64,000 nt of DNA, taken from contig JBBAAM010000001.1 of assembly GCA_041658245.1 (NCBI GenBank), positions 1 to 64,000 of the forward strand, read 5' to 3'. Within the stretch, counting starts at the first letter, position 1; the number at the start of each line of letters is the position of its first letter. Shown here piece after piece: positions 46,572 to 54,332 of the stretch. Made by a program: the position numbers and the translations under genes. A model generated the notes under the pieces. That model saw only the letters and a list, made by a program, of their open reading frames with translations, ran no database searches and had not been told where the DNA came from. The stretch comes from Fen-1258 sp041658245 (GTDB lineage Bacteria; Bacteroidota; Ignavibacteria; Ignavibacteriales; Melioribacteraceae).

Positions 46572-46602
46572 TTGACTCCGTACTATACTACGTGTATTAT
46601 AT
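46572..46602 (+). promoter_or_regulatory. MerR-type promoter/operator
   Basis: A -35 box TTGACT (46572-46577) and TTATAT (46597-46602) are separated by 19 bp, the long spacer that MerR proteins correct by DNA distortion. The left part TTGACTCCGTAC and the following CTACG match the classical mer operator as I recall it. It lies 29 bases before merR, so merR is probably autoregulated with the downstream genes. Confidence 0.65.
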
Positions 46603-46630
46603 TTGTCATTAGAAGCAAAAGGAATTTGCA

Positions 46631-47035
46631 ATGGAAACTTTTTCAGTAGGTCAAATTGCTAAAATGGCTGCCGTGAATGTAGAAACTCTTCGCTACTACG
46701 AAAAATTAAAATTGCTTCCAAAACCAAAACGGAAAGAATCACGTTACAGAATTTATGATGAAACCGATTTGAAACGATTGTTATTCATTAAGCGCGCTAA
46801 AGAACTTGGTTTTACTTTAAAAGAAATTAGAGAATTGATGGATTTGAAAATAGACTCCGGAACAAAATGCGGAGATGTAAAACATTTGACAGAACATAAA
46901 CTAAAAGATGTTGATAATAGAATTGGAGATTTGAAAAAAATTAGAAGTGTACTTGTTAAACTGATTAATCAATGCGTCAACGAAGAAGTCTCGTCGGATG
47001 AATGTCCGCTTCTCGAAGCAATTCAAATAACTTAA
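46631..47035 (+). CDS. merR: Mercury-responsive MerR-family regulator
   Basis: A 134-residue regulator with the winged helix (FSVGQIAKMAAVNVETLRYY) and dimer helix. Three cysteines (Cys80, Cys115, Cys125, the last in ECPLLEAIQ) match the Hg(II)-binding triad of MerR, with one extra residue between the last two. TEHKLKDVDNRI is typical MerR. It is the first gene of a same-strand operon. Confidence 0.88.
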   Translation: METFSVGQIAKMAAVNVETLRYYEKLKLLPKPKRKESRYRIYDETDLKRLLFIKRAKELGFTLKEIRELMDLKIDSGTKCGDVKHLTEHKLKDVDNRIGDLKKIRSVLVKLINQCVNEEVSSDECPLLEAIQIT

Positions 47036-47059
47036 TATTTATTAATAAGAAGTCCTGAA

Positions 47060-47389
47060 ACGAAAAATCTATCTTTTGTGCTTGTTGTTTTTAGTTTGCT
47101 TATAACTTCTGCTTTATTTGCTCAATCAGATAAAGATCAGCAAGATAAGAATACAAAAACAACCTTAACTGTCACAGGTATGACCTGCTAGGGTTGTGTG
47201 AACTCGATAAAGAAAATACTTAGCAATATTGATGGTGTTGAAAAGTACGAAGTAAGTCTGAAAGATGGTGAAGCGGTTATTGAATTTGATCCTGTTAAAA
47301 CCAGCATCGAAAAAATTGAGAAAAAATTTGAAAAGACACCATATAAAATTATGGGTAAAGTAGAGGATAATAAAGACAAAAAAAAATAA
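47060..47389 (+). pseudogene. Broken MerP-like periplasmic mercury-binding protein
   Basis: Read in frame from 47060 this encodes a signal peptide (KNLSFVLVVFSLLITSALFA) and a heavy-metal-associated domain with GMTC-stop-GC then VNSIKKILSNIDGVEKYEV. The start codon position is ACG rather than ATG. A TAG at 47189-47191 replaces one residue inside the CxxC metal site (CAG, giving CQGC, is the simplest ancestor). Only 63 residues after the stop could be made, from GTG at 47198. The gene is presumed dead. Confidence 0.8.
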
Positions 47390-47425
47390 TCTAATTTCTT
47401 AATGGTAACTGATTGGTGAAAAGAT

Positions 47426-47794
47426 ATGTTCAAATCTAGGCTGATATTGTTAGGGCTTATATCTGCAGTATTATTTGCGGGTTGTGTTGAACCGTTGACA
47501 TCAGAAGGAGCTTCTGGAGATAACAACCCACCTATAATTAATAGTTTAATATCTGATAAGCTCGTTATCCGTGTAGGAGAAACTGCAAAATTAACGGTAG
47601 ATGCTACTGATGCGGAAGGAGATGCGCTGACATATTCCTGGTTTGCCCTGCTTGGTGATATAATAGGTAATGGATCCACTGTGCGTTATAGCGCTTCTTA
47701 TTGTTGTGCCGGGATAAATGATATTACAGTTACAGTAAAAGATTCAAGAGGTGCTTCTGCTTCTAAGACTATTACATTATACGTTAATCCTTAG
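47426..47794 (+). CDS. PKD-domain lipoprotein in the mer operon
   Basis: A 122-residue lipoprotein with lipobox LFAGC (Cys20) and one PKD/Ig-like beta domain (DATDAEGDALTYSWFA, NDITVTVKDSRG). A vicinal Cys93-Cys94 pair (ASYCCAG) is present. It is immediately followed by an outer-membrane barrel gene with no gap. Placement between merP and merT suggests a role in mercury handling outside the inner membrane; this is inference. Confidence 0.75.
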   Translation: MFKSRLILLGLISAVLFAGCVEPLTSEGASGDNNPPIINSLISDKLVIRVGETAKLTVDATDAEGDALTYSWFALLGDIIGNGSTVRYSASYCCAGINDITVTVKDSRGASASKTITLYVNP

Positions 47795-48745
47795 ATGATC
47801 AACATGATGAAAATATTATTTGTGATTTTTATTATGCTTGCCATGTGCGAGAAGATACATTCTCAAGCATGTTGTACTGCTGGTACTTCTTCTCTAGGAG
47901 GTGTATTTAGAAGTATTGTCCCGGTTAATAATTTGTCTATTATAGCTGGCTATGAAAATAATTATCTTGGAGCCAGTTTTGATGGAAGGAAGAAAATTTA
48001 TGATCCGCTGAAACGTTCAGCAACTGTTTCTTATTTAACGCTACAGGTGGAATATGGTATTTCGGAAAAGGTATCTGTATTGGCTATAACTTCTTACACT
48101 TATAGGGAAAGAAATACAACTGTTACCTCTCCTTCAGATAACTCTCTGCAGGATGTGAAATTTAGCGGACAGGGTTTTGGTGATATTATTCTACTCGGTA
48201 AATACGAAATAGTAACGCCGGACTTTTTTTCACCTTTCGTTTTCGCAGTCGGTGGCGGAGCTAAACTTCCCGTTGGCGATTTCAGAAAAGAAGACAATGG
48301 ATCAAGACTTCCGATCGATCTTCAGCCCGGCACCGGCGCTCCGGATTTGCTTCTATGGAGTTATTTATCCAACTCATTCACAAGCTTAAGTCTCTCTATA
48401 TACGGCAATCTTCTTTACAGGTACGCAGGCACCAATCTTCAAGGTTACAAAATCGGAGATGAATTGTTAGTTGCTCTTGGCGCTAATTATAATTTTACTG
48501 AATATCTTACTTTTAGTCTTCAGCTTAGAAGTAGGTTTGCAAATGCTGATTATGCAAGGAGGACTTTGCCCAGCACAGGAGGCACAAGTTACGATTTGTT
48601 TCCTTATCTAAATTATATCGAAGGGAAATTCTCATTAAGTGTTTATACCATGGTACCACTATACAGAAATACAAGGGGGATACAGTTAACAAACTCTCAA
48701 GTGCTGGGTGTCCAGCTTCAGTACTTAGTTGATCTCAATAATTGA
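47795..48745 (+). CDS. Outer-membrane beta-barrel protein in the mer operon
   Basis: A 316-residue protein with a signal peptide ending HSQ, followed at once by ACCTAG (Cys26-Cys27). Alternating amphipathic beta strands follow to the C-terminal QLQYLVDLNN. The pattern is that of an outer-membrane transporter-like barrel. It abuts the lipoprotein gene and precedes merTP. A barrel with a vicinal cysteine pair could admit or bind Hg(II); no family was recognised with certainty. Confidence 0.7.
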   Translation: MINMMKILFVIFIMLAMCEKIHSQACCTAGTSSLGGVFRSIVPVNNLSIIAGYENNYLGASFDGRKKIYDPLKRSATVSYLTLQVEYGISEKVSVLAITSYTYRERNTTVTSPSDNSLQDVKFSGQGFGDIILLGKYEIVTPDFFSPFVFAVGGGAKLPVGDFRKEDNGSRLPIDLQPGTGAPDLLLWSYLSNSFTSLSLSIYGNLLYRYAGTNLQGYKIGDELLVALGANYNFTEYLTFSLQLRSRFANADYARRTLPSTGGTSYDLFPYLNYIEGKFSLSVYTMVPLYRNTRGIQLTNSQVLGVQLQYLVDLNN

Positions 48746-48777
48746 TATTTATTCAAAAAATGTAATTAAGGATAGTT

Positions 48778-49416
48778 ATGAAAAAAAAGCAATCATTAGA
48801 AACTAAATGGTTAGGCGTAGGAATACTAGCAGCAATCGCAGCAGCGCTCTGTTGCATTACACCGGTACTTGCTGTGCTTGGCGGTTTGGGAAGTATAGCC
48901 GCAACTTTTTCGTTCCTTGAACCAGTTCGACCTTATTTAATCGGCTTAACGGTAATCGTTTTGGGTTACGCTTTCTATAAAGCATATAAACCCAAAAAAG
49001 AAACTGATATTGAATGCGCTTGCGAGACTGATGAGAAACCTAAATTCATTAATTCAAAAAAGTTTCTGTGGACAATTCTAATAGTATCAGCGGCATTATT
49101 TTCATTTCCGTATTATTCAGGAGCCTTATTCCCCACTGTAGAAACTGTCTCTGTAAAAACAAAACCGGCAAACATTGTTGAAGCGAAAATTTATATTGAA
49201 GGAATGACCTGCACAAGCTGCGAGCATACAATTGATTATTCTCTTAAAACAACAAATGGTGTATTATCTGCAACTTCTTCTTACGAAACTGGTGTTGCTT
49301 ATGTTAAATACGACGGTACAAAAGCTAAGATGGAAGACCTTGTAAAAGCGATCACAGAAAGAGCTGGTTATAAAGTAAAGGATTATCAATTAAAGAAAAA
49401 CGAGGATAAGAATTAA
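48778..49416 (+). CDS. Mercuric transport fusion protein MerTP
   Basis: A 212-residue inner-membrane protein. The MerT part has three membrane segments, the vicinal Cys25-Cys26 in helix 1 (ALCCITP) and the cytoplasmic Cys80/Cys82 pair. The C-terminal HMA domain carries GMTCTSC (Cys145/148). It passes Hg(II) from the periplasm to MerA. It ends TAATG, overlapping the next start by one base. Confidence 0.9.
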   Translation: MKKKQSLETKWLGVGILAAIAAALCCITPVLAVLGGLGSIAATFSFLEPVRPYLIGLTVIVLGYAFYKAYKPKKETDIECACETDEKPKFINSKKFLWTILIVSAALFSFPYYSGALFPTVETVSVKTKPANIVEAKIYIEGMTCTSCEHTIDYSLKTTNGVLSATSSYETGVAYVKYDGTKAKMEDLVKAITERAGYKVKDYQLKKNEDKN

Positions 49417-49553
49417 TGGCAGTAGAAACTATAAAATTGGAAATTAAAGGAATGACCTGCGACCACTGTGCAAAAACTATTGAGCGTAAATTTGAAGGCA
49501 AAAAAGGAGTTCTCTCCAAATCAATCAGTTTTAGTAAAAAGAAAGGAGAATAA
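49416..49553 (+). pseudogene. Truncated HMA domain, likely remnant of a merA 5' end
   Basis: A 45-residue frame beginning MAVETIKLEIKGMTCDHCAK. It parallels the MerA N-terminus (MSVKTIQLEISGITCDHCAR) including spacing, but stops after SFSKKKGE, where MerA continues for another 30 residues of the domain. It precedes the CopZ-like gene, which in turn precedes intact merA. Possibly expressed as a short peptide, but the fold would be incomplete. Confidence 0.72.
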
Positions 49554-49555
49554 CT

Positions 49556-50083
49556 ATGCACTCATGCTGTTCATTACCCGAAGAAGTAATCGCTTCTAAT
49601 CAACAAAAAATCAATGAGGATTGTTGTTTGGTGACAGAACAACGGCCTACACCAGCAACTGTAAATTGTCCTGTTTGTAAAACACGCTCTCGGAAAGTTC
49701 AACGAAGAACGACTGAGCACTTGCTGAAAGCGGAGAAAGTCGGTGCAATTCAGAAGGTGCAATACTACTATTGTACAAATCCTGAATGCAAGGTCGTCTA
49801 TTTTTCAAATGAAGCCGTGCCATATTTTACTGTCGATGATGTTAAGGTAAAAGTGTTTGCCAAAGACAGAGGCGACAACGTTAATGTTTGCTACTGCTTC
49901 GACTGGACTCGTGGACGCATTAAACAGCAAATAGAAGAAACGGGAAAATCTACTGCCTCAATGGAAATTGCACGTGAGGTGAAAGCGGGCAACTGCGAAT
50001 GCGATATTAAAAATCCCAAAGGCGAATGTTGTTTAGGCGATGTGAATGCGGTAGTGAAGGAAGCGATGAAGGAAAATGTTTGA
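49556..50083 (+). CDS. CopZ-like [2Fe-2S]/zinc-binding metallochaperone
   Basis: A 175-residue Cys-rich protein. Residues about 38-78 (CPVC ... CTNPEC) form a zinc site, and about 112-159 (CYCFDWTRG, CECD, CC) form a BFD-like [2Fe-2S] site, the layout of the N-terminal half of archaeal CopZ. Extra vicinal cysteines occur at 4-5 and 23-24. The usual C-terminal HMA domain is absent, though MerA starts 25 bases downstream with one. A mercury-delivery or redox role is likely. Confidence 0.82.
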   Translation: MHSCCSLPEEVIASNQQKINEDCCLVTEQRPTPATVNCPVCKTRSRKVQRRTTEHLLKAEKVGAIQKVQYYYCTNPECKVVYFSNEAVPYFTVDDVKVKVFAKDRGDNVNVCYCFDWTRGRIKQQIEETGKSTASMEIAREVKAGNCECDIKNPKGECCLGDVNAVVKEAMKENV

Positions 50084-50108
50084 AAAAATAATTGAAGAAG
50101 AGAAGTAA

Positions 50109-51752
50109 ATGAGCGTCAAAACAATTCAACTCGAAATAAGCGGAATAACGTGCGATCACTGTGCAAGAACAATCGAAAAGAAATTAGATTTACTTGATGG
50201 AATTAAAAACAAAAAAGTAAGTTTTGCTGAAAAAGAAGGTGTGATAGAGTTTGATTCTTCAAAAATCAAAAAGGAAGAAATAATAAACATTATTAACTCA
50301 ACCGGTCATTATAAAGTTAAAGGAGAAAAAAGCTTCGAGAGTTTAGTCGGAAATAAATTCGATTTGATAATCATCGGTGGCGGCTCGGCTGCATTTGCCG
50401 CGGCAATAAAAGCTAGTGAACTTGAGAAAAAAGTTCTAATGATTAATGATGGTCTTCCAATTGGCGGAACTTGCGTTAATGTTGGCTGTGTCCCTTCCAA
50501 AACTTTAATAAGAACGGCAGAACAATTTTATCATGCGAATCATCCAAACTTTACGGGCATCAAACCGGGTGATAATAAAATAGATTTTAAGGAAGTCATT
50601 CGTCAAAAAACAGAATTAGTTGAAATGCTAAGACAACATAAATATGTCGATGTTCTGAAAGATGATCCAAATGTAATCATTCTTAAAGCATTCGCTAAAT
50701 TTCTTAATAACAACACAATTGAAGCTGATGGCAAAAAATTCACAGCAAATAAAATTTTAATTGCAACCGGTTCTTCTACTTATATCCTAGAAATTCCCGG
50801 ATTAAAAGAAACCGGCTATTTAACAAATGAAACTCTATACGAATTAGACAATCTTCCAGAACACTTGATTGTAATTGGCGGAAGATATATTGCTTTGGAA
50901 AATGCACAACTGTTTTCCCGGCTCGGCTCAAAAGTTACAATACTTCAGCGCTCATTAAGAATTCTTCCCGATGAAATGCCCGATGTAAGTGAATCATTAA
51001 AGGAGTACTTAGAAAAAGAAGGAATCGAAATTAAAACCGGCGTGAAAATAATATCGGTAGAAAAGAAAAACGGAAAGATTTTGATAAACGCTTCGGTTAA
51101 AGATGAAGATGAAGTAATTGAAGGAACGCATATCTTTGTTGCAACGGGAAGAAAAGGCAACACAAAAAATTATGGTTTGGAAGAATTAGGAATAGAAACT
51201 CACAAAAACAGTTTTATCAAGACAAATGAATTCCTTCAAACAAACATTGATAACATTTATGCAGCCGGCGATGTAACCGGTGAATATTTATTCGTTTATT
51301 CAGCAGCTTACGAAGGAAGTTTAGCTGTTGAAAATATATTTAACGGAAATTCAGTTAAAAAAGATTACACAGTATTTCCGTGGGTGATTTTCACAGATCC
51401 GCAAGTTGCCGGAGTTGGGATGGATGAAAATGAAGCTTATCAAAATAAAACAAACTATGAAGTTTCCGCCGTTCAACTTAAAGATATTCCGCGTGGGCTT
51501 GCAGCACGCAATACAAAAGGATTTATCAAACTTATTCGTAATAGAGAAACAGATAAATTAATCGGCACGAGAATTTTAGCATCTGAAGGGTCAGAATTGC
51601 TGATGGAAATTTCTTTGGCGATCAAATATGGAATTACCGTAAAAGAGTTGAAGCAAATGTTCCATCCTTACTTAACTCTTTCGGAAGGAGTGAAGCTGGC
51701 AGCAATTGGTTTTGAGAAAGATGTAAATAAACTTAGCTGCTGTGCAAGTTAA
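50109..51752 (+). CDS. merA: Mercuric reductase with N-terminal HMA domain
   Basis: A 547-residue flavoprotein reducing Hg(II) to Hg(0) with NADPH. The N-terminal HMA has GITCDHC (Cys15/18). The redox-active pair is Cys122/Cys127 in GGTCVNVGCVPSK, and the C-terminal pair Cys544-Cys545 ends the protein (KLSCCAS). The FAD site IIIGGGSAAFAAAI is intact. Its 3' end is duplicated twice downstream and a diverged 5' end lies upstream. Confidence 0.96.
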   Translation: MSVKTIQLEISGITCDHCARTIEKKLDLLDGIKNKKVSFAEKEGVIEFDSSKIKKEEIINIINSTGHYKVKGEKSFESLVGNKFDLIIIGGGSAAFAAAIKASELEKKVLMINDGLPIGGTCVNVGCVPSKTLIRTAEQFYHANHPNFTGIKPGDNKIDFKEVIRQKTELVEMLRQHKYVDVLKDDPNVIILKAFAKFLNNNTIEADGKKFTANKILIATGSSTYILEIPGLKETGYLTNETLYELDNLPEHLIVIGGRYIALENAQLFSRLGSKVTILQRSLRILPDEMPDVSESLKEYLEKEGIEIKTGVKIISVEKKNGKILINASVKDEDEVIEGTHIFVATGRKGNTKNYGLEELGIETHKNSFIKTNEFLQTNIDNIYAAGDVTGEYLFVYSAAYEGSLAVENIFNGNSVKKDYTVFPWVIFTDPQVAGVGMDENEAYQNKTNYEVSAVQLKDIPRGLAARNTKGFIKLIRNRETDKLIGTRILASEGSELLMEISLAIKYGITVKELKQMFHPYLTLSEGVKLAAIGFEKDVNKLSCCAS

Positions 51753-51756
51753 AAAT

Positions 51757-51802
51757 AAAGCAAGACACGGCTTGCTTTAATCAAATCGGCTCGCTGCCGT
51801 GT
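51757..51802 (+). terminator. Stem-loop between merA and next gene with alternative pairing
   Basis: AAAGCAAG (51757-51764) pairs with CTTGCTTT (51771-51778) around ACACGG. Alternatively ACACGGC (51765-51771) pairs with GCCGTGT (51796-51802). The same arrangement is kept in the duplicate at 52776-52821. It may be an attenuator-like terminator or processing site. Confidence 0.5.
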
Positions 51803-51834
51803 AAGCGGGTTTTAATAAACTAAGGACAAATTAT

Positions 51835-52554
51835 ATGAAAAAATTAATCTTAACGGCAGTTCTTGCCGTGTGCACAATGGCTTTCGCCATTGCACAAGAA
51901 AGAAATGTAACATTCTACAAAGTTCCGCTGGTTTGTGGTGCTGCACCTCAAATCGGCTGTGGTGGCAAAGCAAAACCCGTCTTGCTTGGATTAGAGAAAA
52001 AAAATAATGTAGTCAACGAAGCGTGGCTAAACCGTGCAGGAACTGTTATTGCTATCGTGTGGAAAGACAATGTTTCTACTGAATTACAAACAGCAACAGC
52101 TGATGCCATTTTTAAAGAGAACAAACTGGATGTGGAAGAAGTCAAAGGAAAGGAATACAAAAAACTGCTGAAAGAATTTCAGAGCGGTAAGGACTGGCTT
52201 CGCGGAGCAGAGGTGGACAAGTTGAGCGAAGAAGAAGCGGGAATAATTGCTGAACGGCTTGTAAAGAGAATAAACGATAAAGCACCGCTTACCGAAGAAA
52301 AGAAACAAAATCTGAAAAAAGAATTTGCAGATGTTTTCAAAAAACGATTTTCTAAAAACTATGGTTCTGAGATAAATTCAGACGAAAACAAAGCGGTAGA
52401 AAAATTCAAAACGAAAGCTGAAGGTGAACTCACCGAAGTTGCAAAAAAATATCTGAACGAAACTGAAATGGCTGCTTTCAACGATGCCATTGCACAGGGT
52501 TTGCGACCAACTGAAAATGAGAAAAAGGATTCTAAAAGGATGTTGCGCCCCTAA
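51835..52554 (+). CDS. Secreted protein of unknown function in the mer operon
   Basis: A 239-residue protein with a signal peptide (KKLILTAVLAVCTMAFAIAQ). The first mature domain has CGAAPQIGCGGKAKP and an alternating strand/helix pattern that could be a small ferredoxin-like, metal-binding domain. The C-terminal 120 residues are charged and helical. No family recognised. It lies between merA and a second copy of the merA 3' end. Confidence 0.7.
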   Translation: MKKLILTAVLAVCTMAFAIAQERNVTFYKVPLVCGAAPQIGCGGKAKPVLLGLEKKNNVVNEAWLNRAGTVIAIVWKDNVSTELQTATADAIFKENKLDVEEVKGKEYKKLLKEFQSGKDWLRGAEVDKLSEEEAGIIAERLVKRINDKAPLTEEKKQNLKKEFADVFKKRFSKNYGSEINSDENKAVEKFKTKAEGELTEVAKKYLNETEMAAFNDAIAQGLRPTENEKKDSKRMLRP

Positions 52555-52618
52555 AAAATAAATGAAAGGGGAAAAGTAAACACTGTGAAAATTGAAAAGG
52601 AATTTGAGGACACAATTG

Positions 52619-52770
52619 TTAATGGAAATTTCTTTAGCAATCAAATATGGAATTACTGTTAAGGAACTGAAGCAAATGTTTCAGCCATATTTAACTTTAT
52701 CAGAAGGAATAAAAATAGCCTCAATCAGCTTTGATAAAGATGTACATAAACTTAGCTGCTGTGCAAGTTA
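52619..52770 (+). pseudogene. Remnant copy of the merA 3' end (copy 2)
   Basis: Encodes LMEISLAIKYGITVKELKQM and continues to KLSCCAS with changes such as H to Q and V to I relative to MerA, ending with the same stop. No start codon or upstream merA sequence is present. Confidence 0.9.
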
Positions 52771-52853
52771 AAAATAAAGCAAGACACGGCTTGCTATAAT
52801 AAAATCGGCTCGCTGCCGTGTAAGCGGGTTTTAATAAACTAAGGAGAAATTAT
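52771..52853 (+). repeat. Duplicate of the merA-downstream intergenic region
   Basis: Nearly identical to 51753-51834, including both alternative stem-loops (52776-52795 and 52784-52821). The similarity continues through the following signal peptide (MKKLILTVVVAVCTM versus MKKLILTAVLAVCTM), then stops. Confidence 0.85.
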
Positions 52854-53288
52854 ATGAAAAAATTAATTTTAACGGTAGTCGTTGCCGTATGTACAATGAA
52901 TTTTACCATTGCACAAGAAAGAGTGGATGTCGCCTCATCCAAGAATTTCAAGCAGGCTGTTGAAACACTTAACAAGACAATAAAATCAAAAGGAATGATG
53001 ATTGTTGCAACAGTTGACCATCAGAATATGCTCAAAATGGTAGGCGCTTCCATCAAGGGGGCAACCACCATAGAATTTGGCAAACCAGATATGGGCAAAA
53101 TGCTTTTCACAATGAAGCCCGAAGCAGGTTTAGAAATGCCGGCAAGATTTTATGTCTTTGAAAGAAGCGATGGAAAAACAGTAGTTTCTTACTACAAATC
53201 CAACTACGCAAAGTATGGAGCCGACTTTGCCAAAATGGATGAAATGATGAATATGAGTTATTCTGAGATCACAAACTCGGTAAAATAA
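52854..53288 (+). CDS. Secreted DUF302 domain protein
   Basis: A 144-residue protein with the same signal peptide as the gene at 51835 but an unrelated DUF302 body (FKQAVETLNKTIKSKGMMIV, ARFYVFERSDGKTVVSYYK). Function of DUF302 is unknown. Its stop overlaps the next start (TAATG). Confidence 0.82.
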   Translation: MKKLILTVVVAVCTMNFTIAQERVDVASSKNFKQAVETLNKTIKSKGMMIVATVDHQNMLKMVGASIKGATTIEFGKPDMGKMLFTMKPEAGLEMPARFYVFERSDGKTVVSYYKSNYAKYGADFAKMDEMMNMSYSEITNSVK

Positions 53289-54076
53289 TGGAAACTAATG
53301 ACATCATTAACTTGCTAAACGACATACTGTTTGTATCAGCAGGAATAGTTGTATCCATTGTTGCATTAAGAAGGAAAAATACGGGGGAGATTGTTTCTCT
53401 CCCTTCCTTTACTATTAGCGAAATGTTATTAACTATCATTGGTTTGGTGATTGCCGCTATCGGACCTAATGTGTTGGTAGTTGCATTAACACCCGGGATG
53501 GTGGAGATGCCGTTTCTGGCTGCAAATGTTTTGCTTCCTTCTGTAATTTTATGGGTCGCAATAACAATCATTGCAAAAGTTACTAAGCGCGGCCGTTTGT
53601 ATAATCGCCTTATAGTAGGTGCTTGGATAGGCGCAGCATCAACAGGATTTCTGGATGCTATACGACTCACCGGCTTTCATCTGGGATATATGCCCGGCAA
53701 TATGCCCCGTATGTTCGGCGTATTAATTATGGATACAATGGCTACTGGCCCTACTCCTTTAAGCGACTTGCTTGGTTCGCTATATCATTATTGGGTTGGC
53801 GCTTGTTTCGGGCTGACGCTTACACTTATTGGAGGTAAAGTAAAATGGTGGTGGGGATTGATTTGGGGTTTGATAATTGAAATCGGTATGATGACTACGC
53901 CTCCAATGGTGGTGGCAATGGATACAGGATATTTTGGTTCAAAATTCGGACCCGGTCTTTTTATTGTAAGTTTTCTGGCACATATTGCATTGGGAATTGT
54001 GATGGGACTGTTAGCAGAAAAATATGTGCTGCACAAAGGAAATATTTTTCATTTAGCAAAATCGTTGATAAAGTAA
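53288..54076 (+). CDS. Multi-pass membrane protein of unknown function
   Basis: A 262-residue protein with about seven membrane segments and a His/Trp-rich loop (FHLGYMPGNMPRMFG, YHYWVGACFGLTLTLIGG). It overlaps the DUF302 gene by one base, so the two are co-expressed cargo between merA 3' remnants. Family not recognised. Confidence 0.65.
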   Translation: METNDIINLLNDILFVSAGIVVSIVALRRKNTGEIVSLPSFTISEMLLTIIGLVIAAIGPNVLVVALTPGMVEMPFLAANVLLPSVILWVAITIIAKVTKRGRLYNRLIVGAWIGAASTGFLDAIRLTGFHLGYMPGNMPRMFGVLIMDTMATGPTPLSDLLGSLYHYWVGACFGLTLTLIGGKVKWWWGLIWGLIIEIGMMTTPPMVVAMDTGYFGSKFGPGLFIVSFLAHIALGIVMGLLAEKYVLHKGNIFHLAKSLIK

Positions 54077-54094
54077 ATAAAATATCAAACAGGG

Positions 54095-54332
54095 AAAAGG
54101 ATTTATTAAATTAATTCGTAATAAAGATAATGATAAATTAATCGGTGCAAGAATTCTTGCTTCCGAAGGTTCAGAACTTTTGATGGAAATTTCTCTTGCA
54201 ATCAAATATGGCATTACAGTAAAAGAGTTGAAGCAAATATTTCATCCTTACTTAACTCTTTCAGAGGGAGTGAAATTAGCAGCAATTGGTTTTGAGAAAG
54301 ATGTAAATAAACTTAGCTGTTGCGCAACTTGA
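54095..54332 (+). pseudogene. Remnant copy of the merA 3' end (copy 3)
   Basis: Encodes GFIKLIRNKDNDKLIGARIL to KLSCCAT and a stop, 78 residues matching the MerA C-terminus with only a few changes (R to K, T to A). Longer than copy 2. It has no start. Confidence 0.9.

Noticed and set aside
47189..47191. TAG in merP read as recoding (pyrrolysine or suppression)
   Set aside because: No downstream recoding signal or supporting genes are seen, and the start codon is also lost; inactivation is simpler.
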